Origin: Flavobacteriaceae bacterium Ga0077528
GTDB taxonomy: Bacteria; Bacteroidota; Bacteroidia; Flavobacteriales; Flavobacteriaceae
Assembly: GCA_001464475.1 (NCBI GenBank)
Contig: LNDX01000014.1
Location: 31,167-95,166, forward strand
Length of the DNA: 64,000 nucleotides
Direction: 5' to 3'
The notes under the pieces: generated by a model
Database searches by the model: none
The model's input: the letters and a program-made list of their open reading frames with translations, nothing else
Told to the model about the DNA's origin: nothing
Program-made: the position numbers and the translations under genes
In this document: one piece after another, positions 17,321-26,069 of the stretch
How positions within the stretch are numbered: the stretch's first letter is position 1
Layout: each line of letters starts with the position of its first letter

Positions 17321-18328
17321 TTACCTTGGAATTTCAATGTTTTCAATAATTTGTTTGATAATTTCAATACTTGTTAATCCTTCCATTTCTCTTTCAGGAG
17401 TTACAATTACTCTATGTTGCAAAACAGGAATTGCCGCTTCTTTGATGTCTTCTGGTGTAACAAAATCTCGTCCACGAATTGCTGCATATCCTTTTGAAGC
17501 GTTTAAAATAGCAATCGATGCTCTTGGCGAAGCACCTAAATACAAAAAGGCGTTTTCACGAGTATTGACAACGAGTTTTGCAATGTATTCTAATAAATTT
17601 GGTTCTACTATTATTTGCTTTACCAATTCTTGATATTGTTTAATTTCGTTTCCTGAAATTATGGTTTTGATAGCATCTAATTTCCCATGATTTTGAAGCA
17701 AATGTTCACGTTGCAAGATGATTACTTCTTCGTCAAGTTTAGGATAATCAATATTTATTTTGAATAAAAAACGATCTAATTGTGCTTCGGGTAAACGATA
17801 TGTTCCTTCTTGTTCTATTGGATTTTGTGTGGCTAAAACAATGAAAGGAGTTTCAAGTTTGTATGTTGTTCCATCGATCGTAATTTGGCGTTCTTCCATT
17901 ACTTCAAAAAGAGCTGCTTGCGTTTTTGCTGGAGCACGATTTATTTCATCAATTAAAATTAAATTTGAAAAAATTGGTCCTTTTTTGAATTCAAATTCTG
18001 ATCTTTTTAAATCAAATACCGAAGTTCCAAGAATATCAGAAGGCATCAAATCGGGTGTGAATTGAATTCGGCTGAAATTGACATCTAATGTTTTTGCTAA
18101 AATTTTAGCAGTAATAGTTTTTGCAACACCTGGAACACCTTCTATCAAAATGTGACCATTTGAAAGTATTGCAACTAAAAGTTGATCAATCATTTTGTGT
18201 TGACCAACAATTACTGTTTCTAATTCTTTTTTAATTCGTTCAACACCTTCGCTTAGTGGTGTTAAATTTAATCGCGATTGAAAGTTTACCTCTGAATCGG
18301 TTTGGTTATTGTTTTCTATATTTTCCAT
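17321..18328 (-). CDS. MoxR-family AAA+ ATPase
   Basis: A 335-residue cytoplasmic ATPase of the AAA_3 family. Walker A is GVPGVAKT at 64-71, Walker B and its extension LILIDEINRAPAKTQ lie around 121-136, sensor 1 is in LATQNPIEQEGTYRLPEAQLDRF, and the C-terminal lid carries GASPRASIAILNASKG. MoxR proteins act as chaperones that fold or metallate vWA-type partners, here most likely the DUF58 protein that follows. It lies centrally in a run of six same-strand genes. Confidence 0.94.
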   Translation of the reverse strand: MENIENNNQTDSEVNFQSRLNLTPLSEGVERIKKELETVIVGQHKMIDQLLVAILSNGHILIEGVPGVAKTITAKILAKTLDVNFSRIQFTPDLMPSDILGTSVFDLKRSEFEFKKGPIFSNLILIDEINRAPAKTQAALFEVMEERQITIDGTTYKLETPFIVLATQNPIEQEGTYRLPEAQLDRFLFKINIDYPKLDEEVIILQREHLLQNHGKLDAIKTIISGNEIKQYQELVKQIIVEPNLLEYIAKLVVNTRENAFLYLGASPRASIAILNASKGYAAIRGRDFVTPEDIKEAAIPVLQHRVIVTPEREMEGLTSIEIIKQIIENIEIPR

Positions 18329-18353
18329 ATTCTTTTAATTGTGTAGTTTAATT

Positions 18354-19556
18354 CTAACTAAAAATTTTTTCAATTGCGTTGTTTATTTCTATTAAATCGT
18401 CTTCAATGCTTTGATGATAACTTCTTCTTTGATAATTGATTAGGCGAACTACATTTTCAATATCTTCAATGTTTTTACCTGTTTTTAAATGTAATTTTTT
18501 AATAAAATTCTCATCTAAAGTATTGGTTTCTATTAAGAATTCGTTTCTAACTCTTTCAAGAAAATATATTATTTTCTTATTAATAATATTTTGATGATCA
18601 CCTTCTTGGTAATATAAATTTCCAATTGTTTTTGTAAAATCTACTGTTGTATTTTGTAATGGTTTTACTATTGGAACAATGCGTTGTTTTCGTTTTGCAT
18701 TGAAAATCATGAAAAATACCATACCAATTAAAAATAGATACCAAGCCCATTTTAAAGCAGGATTACTCAAAATAAATCGCATTGGAGATGAAGAAACAGA
18801 TTCTCCATTGATGTTGTCAATTGCCCAAAATATCTTTCCTTTTGGAATATAGGAAACTATTTTTTCTAAATATTCTGAGTGGTTTTCCTTCAAGATGTGA
18901 TAGTTTGTAAAAGCTGCTGGTTGAGTATGCAAATAGAAAAAACCATTGCCATGTGGTACTTTTATAAAATTAGCATATTTATTATTACCTGATTCTTGAT
19001 AACCTAAAATTGTTGTTGTAAGTGTGTCAATTTTGCCAAAATAGTATGAACCAGCGCCTATATCGAAATTGTATTTTTTGGTGTCAAGCTTTTTATTTGC
19101 TAATGAAAATTTGATTTCTTTATTAAAAATCATTTCATTATTTGTTTCAAATTTTAATGAATCCATTAGAATCTTTGAGAAACTTTTTGAACTTAAAAAA
19201 GCAGAATTTCCATGAGAAACAAAATATAATAATTCTTGAGTTGATTGATCGTCAATTAGAGAATATTCAGAAATGGAAAGAATAGTTCCTCTTTCGTTGT
19301 AATTATTTACAAGTGAATCATAATTATATAATGGTTCGAAATATTCATAAATTGTATTTGTAACTTTTTTTAGGGAATTTTTTTTAAGTAATGTTGGTGA
19401 TTCTTTATCAAAAATGTATAAACCAAATGGAATTTTATCGTTTATAGAATAAGTAGGACGCCAATCAATTGGTCGAGGTCTATTAGCATCAACAAAGATT
19501 ATTGCTATAAAAATTAGCACTAAAAAAACTATATATATTTTAATGGTTTTATTCAT
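18354..19556 (-). CDS. DUF4350-type membrane protein
   Basis: A 400-residue protein with one membrane segment at residues 5-22, a large extracytoplasmic domain (about 25-265) starting with RPRPIDWRPTYSINDKIPFG, a second membrane segment near 270-287, and a cytoplasmic helical tail. The N-terminal pattern and the place between a DUF4129 protein and MoxR fit the DUF4350 family found in such clusters. It starts immediately after the preceding gene (no gap), which points to coupled translation. No enzymatic residues are recognised. Confidence 0.8.
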   Translation of the reverse strand: MNKTIKIYIVFLVLIFIAIIFVDANRPRPIDWRPTYSINDKIPFGLYIFDKESPTLLKKNSLKKVTNTIYEYFEPLYNYDSLVNNYNERGTILSISEYSLIDDQSTQELLYFVSHGNSAFLSSKSFSKILMDSLKFETNNEMIFNKEIKFSLANKKLDTKKYNFDIGAGSYYFGKIDTLTTTILGYQESGNNKYANFIKVPHGNGFFYLHTQPAAFTNYHILKENHSEYLEKIVSYIPKGKIFWAIDNINGESVSSSPMRFILSNPALKWAWYLFLIGMVFFMIFNAKRKQRIVPIVKPLQNTTVDFTKTIGNLYYQEGDHQNIINKKIIYFLERVRNEFLIETNTLDENFIKKLHLKTGKNIEDIENVVRLINYQRRSYHQSIEDDLIEINNAIEKIFS

Positions 19557-20306
19557 TTATATAGATTTTAGTGTCTGTTCAAAAGATTTTTTTGCACTTT
19601 CAAAAGTGTTGTTATCCAAGTCGAATTCGCCATACCAAATATAATTGTATAGGTAAGAAACATAACTAAAATCTTCTTTCAGTTTTTGGTTTTGAATCTC
19701 ATAAAAATAATCGGTATTTGTTTTTTCAGGATTCCAATCAATAATTGATTTCTCTGACATTCGCTTTAAAATCCATAGATAATAGTAACGAATTGTTAAT
19801 CGATTATCACCTGATTTTATGGTTTCTTTAATCAATTTTTCAAAGTCAACAAGTTTTAAATTTCTTTCGATATCATCATCAGAAATTATTTTTTTTGTCG
19901 TTGATTTTCCAAATACCCATTGACCTTCTTTGTTTAAAATTGCTTTAACAATTAGATAAATTACAAACAGAATGATTAATGTTGAGACAATATTTATCGT
20001 AACATCAACAGCTTTACTTGAAACACCATCAGAAAGCCCAAAAAGATCTTTAAAAAAGTCTTTCATAGCTTCTAAAAATCTGTCCCAAGCGCCTTTTTCC
20101 GTAGCTTTTACTTCATATTGAAATTCACTTGACTTGTAGTTTTCTTTAAAATTTGGATTAAATTTTTGAGTTTCAATATCAGAATTGTCAATTATAATTT
20201 CCTTTTGATTATGCACAGAATTTCTTCCATTGGAAATTTCCAACGAGTCTTGTGCATTGATTGTAATGCAAAAAAATAAACTAACTATAAAAAATAATTT
20301 ATTCAC
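19557..20306 (-). CDS. DUF4129-type membrane protein
   Basis: A 249-residue protein. A GTG at 20306 is chosen as start because it gives a clean signal peptide (NKLFFIVSLFFCITINAQ); further TTG/GTG codons upstream only add VVIV. A periplasmic stretch is followed by a membrane segment near 104-124 and a cytoplasmic domain with LTIRYYYLWILKRMSEK and a Y-F-Y-E...Y-IWYGEFDL end typical of DUF4129. The family belongs to MoxR/DUF58 and transglutaminase clusters. It overlaps the upstream gene by 8 bases. Confidence 0.8.
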   Translation of the reverse strand: MNKLFFIVSLFFCITINAQDSLEISNGRNSVHNQKEIIIDNSDIETQKFNPNFKENYKSSEFQYEVKATEKGAWDRFLEAMKDFFKDLFGLSDGVSSKAVDVTINIVSTLIILFVIYLIVKAILNKEGQWVFGKSTTKKIISDDDIERNLKLVDFEKLIKETIKSGDNRLTIRYYYLWILKRMSEKSIIDWNPEKTNTDYFYEIQNQKLKEDFSYVSYLYNYIWYGEFDLDNNTFESAKKSFEQTLKSI

Positions 20307-21249
20307 TATCACTACCAATCATGTCTATTGAACTTTTTTCTGAAATGTTTTCGTCGTAATCTCTTTGGCTGTAATAAATTGTACCTTGATTGATTAGAAT
20401 TAAATTATTTAAAATATAACTAACTATCATTGATACAACCATAATTATTGTCATCATAATTGACATGAATCCAAGACCATCAGCAGCTACATTTTGAGAA
20501 TCATTTAATGTTGTATAAAAACTTGCCATTCCAAATACATAAGGAATCATTGTGAAAATAGTATTAACAATTTGGATGATAATATAAATTATCAGTGTTG
20601 AAAAAACAATGGGCCAAAATTGTTGTCTTAAATCGCCAAATCCTGCAGAAATAGAACCAAAGAAGGTATCTTCCGAAGATAGGTAATGATAAAAACTTAG
20701 ATGAATCCAAGACATAATCATAGGAATTGTTATCAATAATAAGGGAAATCCAATTAATATGACACACAATAATATATTGATAAACATAACAATCATTATA
20801 ATTGGAAAAATAATAAAAATTGAACCAATTGTAAATTTAAAAAGTTTAAAAGCACTCTTTTTTAATTCGGCTATAATATCTGAAGTTTCAAAATTTGCTC
20901 CTTTTTTATCATCGTATAATTTTAAATATAAAACTGGAAATGCAAATTGAAGTAATGACAAGAAATAGAAAAAAAACAGACCAAATATAACAATGACTGC
21001 AATCGTTCCAGCATTATTTTGAAACAAATCTTGAAACATACTGTTGTTTTGAACGCCTCCACTTATATTTGAAAATATAAATTCAAAATATACTTTAAAT
21101 AAAAAGTACATCAAAACTGCTGCAGCTAATAAAAAGAAACCATTAATCGCAAAATAGTTTTTGAAATAGTGCTTTCCTGTGATTTTAAAAAACTGAAAAG
21201 TATCGTTTATATAATCGCTAAATTCTCTTTTTTTATAAAGTTGAAACAT
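20299..21249 (-). CDS. Multi-pass membrane protein of the MoxR cluster
   Basis: A 316-residue protein with about six hydrophobic segments (around 32-52, 83-108, 140-165, 168-188, 213-237 and 262-290) and a charged, acidic C-terminus. The N-terminus (KKREFSDYINDTFQFFKITGKHYFKNYF) looks like the cytoplasmic lead of an integral membrane protein. I recognise no named domain. Its gene overlaps both neighbours (17 bases with the SpoIIM gene, 8 with the DUF4129 gene), so it should belong to the same complex or process. Confidence 0.75.
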   Translation of the reverse strand: MFQLYKKREFSDYINDTFQFFKITGKHYFKNYFAINGFFLLAAAVLMYFLFKVYFEFIFSNISGGVQNNSMFQDLFQNNAGTIAVIVIFGLFFFYFLSLLQFAFPVLYLKLYDDKKGANFETSDIIAELKKSAFKLFKFTIGSIFIIFPIIMIVMFINILLCVILIGFPLLLITIPMIMSWIHLSFYHYLSSEDTFFGSISAGFGDLRQQFWPIVFSTLIIYIIIQIVNTIFTMIPYVFGMASFYTTLNDSQNVAADGLGFMSIMMTIIMVVSMIVSYILNNLILINQGTIYYSQRDYDENISEKSSIDMIGSDSE

Positions 21250-22210
21250 TTTTATTGATTTTTTTATGAATAATGTATGGATAGATTAAATAGTAAAAAG
21301 AAATAATTGACAAAGTTGAAATAATAATTCCAACGCTTAGCCAAATAGGCATATCAATAGAATATCTTGTAATGAAACCTTCTAAAAAACCTGCAGCTAT
21401 AAAGAAAGGATAGGAACTTAAATATATTTTTAAACTATTTTTTACGCCAATTTTTAATGAATTTACTCTTGAATATGTTTTAGGAAATAGGATGGAAGCA
21501 CCAAGAATAAAACCTGCTGCAGCATGAACTACAATTGCAAATATTTCGAATGCTCCATGAATCCAAATTCCTCTAACACTTTCCCAAAAAACACCTTGTT
21601 CATAAAAGAAGTATTGAAAAGAACCAACCATTATTCCGGTGTTTAGCAAACGATATAATGTTCCTATTCCAAGAAAAAATCCTTCCAAGTAGCACAAAGT
21701 TCCAAAATAGAGATTGTTTACCGTTATTCCGATAAAGCTTCCCCAATTACTTCCTGATTTATATATGGCTACTGGATTTCCATCTTTTATATTTTCTAAA
21801 GTCTCATTAACATAACCATCGCCAAGAATTAATCGTACAAATTCTGCGTCATATTTTGCTGACACAGCACCAATTGCAAAAAAGCAAAAAAACAATACAA
21901 AAGCATAGAGTAAATATCTTTTGTATTCATAAACAATGAGTGGTACTTCAGTAAAAAAAAACTCTAAAATTCTATTTTTTTCTACTCTTTTAGTCTTGTA
22001 AATCTTTTGATATATTTGTGAAGCTAGATAATTTAAATACTTAACTGTCTTGCTTTTAGGATAATAGGTTTGAGCATAGGATAAATCATTAACTAAATGA
22101 ATGTACAAACTTGCCATTTCATCAGGATTTTTTTTAGATTTACCAAAAATTGCTAGCTCAAAATCGAGCCATTTTTCTTTGTTTTGTTTTATGAATGCTA
22201 TTTCTCTCAT
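21233..22210 (-). CDS. Stage II sporulation protein M family membrane protein
   Basis: A 325-residue SpoIIM-like protein. The soluble N-terminal part (EIAFIKQNKEKWLDFELAI, MASLYIHLVNDLSYAQTYYP) leads into five or so membrane segments from about 105, including the family features NNLYFGTLCYLEGFFLGIGT and HGAFEIFAIVVHAAAGFILGAS. In spore formers SpoIIM acts in septal membrane remodelling. Members in non-sporulating bacteria sit next to RDD and MoxR genes, as here. It is the first gene of the minus-strand operon, and its start codon lies 23 bases from that of the divergent RDD gene. Confidence 0.9.
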   Translation of the reverse strand: MREIAFIKQNKEKWLDFELAIFGKSKKNPDEMASLYIHLVNDLSYAQTYYPKSKTVKYLNYLASQIYQKIYKTKRVEKNRILEFFFTEVPLIVYEYKRYLLYAFVLFFCFFAIGAVSAKYDAEFVRLILGDGYVNETLENIKDGNPVAIYKSGSNWGSFIGITVNNLYFGTLCYLEGFFLGIGTLYRLLNTGIMVGSFQYFFYEQGVFWESVRGIWIHGAFEIFAIVVHAAAGFILGASILFPKTYSRVNSLKIGVKNSLKIYLSSYPFFIAAGFLEGFITRYSIDMPIWLSVGIIISTLSIISFYYLIYPYIIHKKINKNVSTL

Positions 22211-22233
22211 CGAACGCTAAAATATTAAAAAAT

Positions 22234-22977
22234 ATGTCAGAATTAACAATAAATACCACACAAAATGTAAAAATTAATTTTCAAGCTGCTTCTGTAGGTG
22301 AAAGAATATTGGCCTATTTTGTTGATTTACTGATAAAAGGATCTTATTTAGTAGTAATTGGATATTTCGTTTTTAACAAAATGGGATTGGGTGATGCTAT
22401 ATCAAAAATGGATCAATGGTCAGCAATTGCCATAGTGGTTTTATTTTTATTTCCCTATATGTTTTATTCTTTAGTTTTAGAAAGTATTCTTGAAGGTCAA
22501 ACTATTGGAAAACGGCTAATTAGAATTAAAGTTGTAAAAATTGATGGTTATCAAGCTTCGTTTCCTGACTATTTATTGAGATGGCTTTTTAGAATTATTG
22601 ATATTAGTATAAGTTCTGGAATTATAGCTGTAGTTTCAACTATTATTAATGAAAAAAATCAGCGTTTAGGAGATGTTTCTGCTGGAACTGCGGTGATAAC
22701 TTTAAAAAATAAATTCACTATTAATAGTACGATTTTAGAAGATATTGGCGAAGCTTATGTTCCTGTTTATCCTTTAGTTATAAAACTTTCCGATAATGAT
22801 GTTAGAATTATTAAAGAAACTTTGAATACTGCAATTGCTAAAAGTGATTTTGAAATGATTTCTAAGTTAAAAGACAAAGTTGAAAAGGTTACTGGAATTA
22901 AAAATCAATCGGGTAAAAGTGAGGATTTTTTGAAAACTGTAATTAAAGATTATAATTTTTATACCCAAAATATGTAA
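22234..22977 (+). CDS. RDD family membrane protein
   Basis: A 247-residue protein starting at the ATG at 22234; an upstream ATG at 22195 lies inside the opposing SpoIIM gene and adds an unrelated 13-residue stub. The RDD domain (about 17-165) has GERILAYFVDLLIKG with the conserved Arg and Asp, LEGQTIGKRLIRIKVV, and two to four membrane segments. A soluble C-terminal tail of about 80 residues is alpha-helical. RDD proteins are often linked with SpoIIM and MoxR genes, and some act in ion transport. It ends 10 bases before the convergent T9SS gene. Confidence 0.88.
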   Translation: MSELTINTTQNVKINFQAASVGERILAYFVDLLIKGSYLVVIGYFVFNKMGLGDAISKMDQWSAIAIVVLFLFPYMFYSLVLESILEGQTIGKRLIRIKVVKIDGYQASFPDYLLRWLFRIIDISISSGIIAVVSTIINEKNQRLGDVSAGTAVITLKNKFTINSTILEDIGEAYVPVYPLVIKLSDNDVRIIKETLNTAIAKSDFEMISKLKDKVEKVTGIKNQSGKSEDFLKTVIKDYNFYTQNM

Positions 22978-22987
22978 TTTACATTAT

Positions 22988-24802
22988 CTATTTAGTAAAA
23001 TACAACCATCCCACAAAAGGTTTTGGGTAATCAGCATCATTTAAGTTTAAAATATAGAAATAAGTTCCTTTTAAAGCTAATGAGGAACTTATGGTTTGTC
23101 CAAAAGTGATTTCGCCATCCCAATCTTCTGATTGATTATTTCCTTTCCAAATTAATCTTCCCCAACGATTGTAGATTTCTAATTCAAAATTCACAAAAAT
23201 ATTCCTTAATCCTTCAATAAAAAACGTGTCGTTAAAACCATCGTTATTGGAAGTAACATAATTGTAAATAATTGGAGGACAGTTTTTTGTAGTTAAATCA
23301 AATGAGGTAATTGAGAAACAATGGTCATTTTCAATTCGTACAAAGATTTTCTTTGGTGTTGAAGTTGAAACATAATTTGAAGTATTTGCTAATGCATTAA
23401 CATTGGCTATGGCATCCGCTTCTGTTTCGTAAAATCCAATAAAAGTATCAGTTGAATTGGTTAGAACTTGATTGGCATAATTTGAAAAATTGAAAGTGCC
23501 GGCAGTAAATCCTTCGTTACAAGATATTAAAGGCTCAAGAAGGTTAAAATTTGGTGGCAACCAACTAGAAATTGTTTGCGAAAAAGTATTGTTGTTTTCA
23601 ATAATTTCGGTTACTATTCCGGTGCCAGTTCCGTTGTCATCAACTACGAAAGTTATGGTAAAATCTGTTGGAATTGTATTTGGTATTGTGATGGTTATTT
23701 GTCCGTTTTCACTTCCGTCTATTGGAATGCTATTTTGTGTTTGCGTTTGCCCAACTAGTATTCCATTTGCATAAATTGCAATAGGTGTTGCTGCTGGTAA
23801 CGGATTTGTGCAATTAAGATTTGAAACTATATAATCTATAGTGTAAATATTCGAGCTACAAGATTGATTAATTGAGTCTAAAGCAATCGTCGCGTCTGGT
23901 AATTGACTATTAAGTTTTGTAACTACAACGTTTATCAAAACCACATCTTGTCCCGATGTAAGTTGAATTAGTGCAGAGGAATCACCAATATTTATGTTAT
24001 TTTGAATGTTGTAAATATCCAAATCCATATTGTAAAGGGTAGTACTTCCTGTGATACTGTTGGTGCTATTGAAGGCATTATTCGCAGGATTTAATGGCGG
24101 ATTACTGAGTGTATTTCCGTTAATTCTGAGGGTTTCATTTACTGCTAAAACATTATCACCTTCCCAAGCTATAAAGCCAATTTGAGCATTGTTATTATCA
24201 ATTACATTCAGACTATTCAAAGTAATATTCAAAGCATTTGGAATACTCTGTAAACCATCATAAATATTAATTTGATTCAAAGGCAAACTATTTTCCTTGT
24301 AAACAATAACTATCGCCCAACCAGCAAAATTGGTTCTGTTATTGCAATATCCTTGTTCGTTTATAAGCGTTTGTGAAATATCTAAATCTGAAAGTGTATA
24401 AGTTCCGTTTCCGGTTGCAATAACTTGACTTGTAATATCTTTAAAAGCGCTAAAATAGGGAAGGCCTGAACTCATTGATATATTAGAAAAAAGTCGTTGA
24501 GCTGTGATGTCAACTGCATTTAATTTCACATTAAAATCGCCAGTTCCTGATCCTGCCCAATACAAATAAGCACTTTCTATTATCTGATTGGAATTTAAAT
24601 TTAAAGAAGCATCTGATGAAGTTAAAAGCAAATTTTCACATCCGAAAGTGATGTTATTTTCACCTAAGTTCATGGTATTTCCAATAAAAGTGAAATCGAA
24701 GCGTCCGTTAAATTGATTATATAAAGTTACGTTTTGCCCAAAACAGTTGCAAAAAGAAAGTAATAGTATACTAAAAGCAAGATAATGAAGTTTTAGATTC
24801 AC
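22988..24802 (-). CDS. T9SS type B sorting-domain surface protein
   Basis: A 604-residue secreted protein. Signal peptide 1-22 (ending NCFGQ), a beta-rich N-terminal half (YLYWAGSGTGDFNVKLNAVDI, YCNNRTNFAGWAIVIVYKENS), a CARDB-like segment in the middle (GQITITIPNTIPTDFTITFV), and the C-terminal gliding-motility-associated domain from about 510: NYVTSNNDGFNDTF, NFELEIYNRWGRLIW and a YFYILNLND strand. That C-terminal domain is the type B signal for export by the type IX system. The cargo function is unknown; adhesion is likely. It is a single gene. Confidence 0.9.
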   Translation of the reverse strand: MNLKLHYLAFSILLLSFCNCFGQNVTLYNQFNGRFDFTFIGNTMNLGENNITFGCENLLLTSSDASLNLNSNQIIESAYLYWAGSGTGDFNVKLNAVDITAQRLFSNISMSSGLPYFSAFKDITSQVIATGNGTYTLSDLDISQTLINEQGYCNNRTNFAGWAIVIVYKENSLPLNQINIYDGLQSIPNALNITLNSLNVIDNNNAQIGFIAWEGDNVLAVNETLRINGNTLSNPPLNPANNAFNSTNSITGSTTLYNMDLDIYNIQNNINIGDSSALIQLTSGQDVVLINVVVTKLNSQLPDATIALDSINQSCSSNIYTIDYIVSNLNCTNPLPAATPIAIYANGILVGQTQTQNSIPIDGSENGQITITIPNTIPTDFTITFVVDDNGTGTGIVTEIIENNNTFSQTISSWLPPNFNLLEPLISCNEGFTAGTFNFSNYANQVLTNSTDTFIGFYETEADAIANVNALANTSNYVSTSTPKKIFVRIENDHCFSITSFDLTTKNCPPIIYNYVTSNNDGFNDTFFIEGLRNIFVNFELEIYNRWGRLIWKGNNQSEDWDGEITFGQTISSSLALKGTYFYILNLNDADYPKPFVGWLYFTK

Positions 24803-24854
24803 AAAATTATAGCAATTATGATATCTAAATTAGTCAATTATTTTTAATTATGAC

Positions 24855-24862
24855 TATTTTTG
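24855..24862 (+). promoter_or_regulatory. TANNTTTG element upstream of the acyltransferase gene
   Basis: TATTTTTG at 24855-24862 matches the Bacteroidetes -7 consensus, 55 bases upstream of the GTG start at 24918. No good -33 element is seen at the usual distance. Confidence 0.35.
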
Positions 24863-24917
24863 AAATTCGTTTTAATATTAAATAATTGTGTAATTTTCCA
24901 AAGTTTTAATTTTAGTT

Positions 24918-25883
24918 GTGAAACACTACCAAATTCGATTATATAATTCAACAGATTTTGACCAATGGAATACTTTTATAAGTGTTGCCAAGAATGCTAC
25001 TTTTCTATTCAATAGAAACTTCATGGAATATCATTCAGATCGATTTCAGGATTATTCATTGATGGTTTTTGATGAAGATAAATTGGTTGCAGTTTTGCCA
25101 GCCAATAAGAATGAAAATACAGTTTATTCGCATCAAGGTTTAACTTATGGAGGATTGGTTTTAAATTCTAAAGCTAAATTAAGTTCTGTTATTTCAATTT
25201 TCAAAGGTGTTTTACAGTTTTTAAATGAAAATTCGATTGAGAAATTGGTTTTAAAAACAATCCCAAATTTCTATTTAGATTATTTTTCAGATGAATTAGA
25301 ATATTGTTTGTTTATAACTCAAGCACAATTAAATAGGAGAGATTCACTTTCTGTAATCGATTTGACTAAGCCTTATTCTATTACAAAAACCAGAAAAGAA
25401 AGTATTCGTAGAGGTAAAAAAAATAGTTTAATTATAAAAGAAGAACTGAATTTTGAGTTGTTTTGGAACGAAATTTTGATTCCAAATTTAGATAAAAAAC
25501 ATCAGGTAAAACCAGTTCATTCGGTTGAAGAAATTGCCTTATTGCAAAAACGTTTTCCAAATTTTAACGTCTATGACAAAGATAAAATTGTAGCAGGAAC
25601 AACTGTTTTTTGTACTGATAAAGTTGCGCATCCACAGTATGTTTCTGGAAATTCAGATAAGAATGAATTGGGAAGTTTAGATTATTTATACCATCATTTA
25701 ATTACAGAAGTTTATAAAGACAAGCATTTTTTTGATTTTAATAATTCCAATGAAGAGCAAGGAACAAAAATAAATGAAGGCTTGTTGTTTTGGAAAGAAA
25801 GTTTTGGCGCCAAAACAGTAATTCAAAATTTTTATGAAGTTCAAACAAAGAATTATTTTAACCTTAATGACGTATTAATTTAA
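24918..25883 (+). CDS. FemAB/GNAT-like acyltransferase
   Basis: A 321-residue cytoplasmic protein with a GTG start; no in-frame ATG gives a better fit. It has the two-lobed GNAT architecture of FemAB or BioF2-like proteins: FLFNRNFMEYHSDRF at about 30-44, LVAVLPANKNENTVYSHQGLTYGGLVL at 56-82, then RKESIRRGKKNSL and FDFNNSNEEQGTKINEGLLFWKESFGA near the end, a pattern common in this group. Family members transfer amino acids or acyl groups to amino sugars and peptidoglycan. It opens the glycan locus and could acylate a 3-amino sugar made by the FdtA/FdtB-like enzymes. That link is inference. Confidence 0.78.
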   Translation: MKHYQIRLYNSTDFDQWNTFISVAKNATFLFNRNFMEYHSDRFQDYSLMVFDEDKLVAVLPANKNENTVYSHQGLTYGGLVLNSKAKLSSVISIFKGVLQFLNENSIEKLVLKTIPNFYLDYFSDELEYCLFITQAQLNRRDSLSVIDLTKPYSITKTRKESIRRGKKNSLIIKEELNFELFWNEILIPNLDKKHQVKPVHSVEEIALLQKRFPNFNVYDKDKIVAGTTVFCTDKVAHPQYVSGNSDKNELGSLDYLYHHLITEVYKDKHFFDFNNSNEEQGTKINEGLLFWKESFGAKTVIQNFYEVQTKNYFNLNDVLI

Positions 25884-25900
25884 AATTGTCAATTTGAAAT

Positions 25901-26069
25901 ATGGCAATGCAAATAAATTTTTAATAAAAAACAATTGGAAGATTTTTTGAATCTTTCAAAACAAGAACGTATTTATTTTTTTTATCAAATGATTTTAAAA
26001 AGTAAAAGTTTGCCACAAAAAAAGATATCTAAAGAGACTAATTTTTGTATTGAGATTAACTGTAAATGA
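25901..26069 (+). CDS. Cryptic small gene upstream of the nucleotidyltransferase
   Basis: From 25917 to the stop at 26067-26069 a frame encodes a protein-like sequence (QLEDFLNLSKQERIYFFYQ, then PQKKISKET). It has no ATG at its head: TTG at 25935 gives 44 residues. An ATG at 25901 (MAMQINF) lies in another frame and stops at TAA 25922-25924. The junction reads TTT-TAA-T within a run of five T, so skipping one base would join both parts into 55 residues. The stop overlaps the ATG of the nucleotidyltransferase (ATGA). It could be a TTG-started gene, a +1 frameshift gene or a fresh pseudogene. It is a partner or N-terminal extension of the next gene. Confidence 0.45.

Noticed and set aside
21233..22210. 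Evidence for sporulation
   Set aside because: SpoIIM-family proteins occur widely in non-sporulating bacteria, and no other sporulation gene is present.
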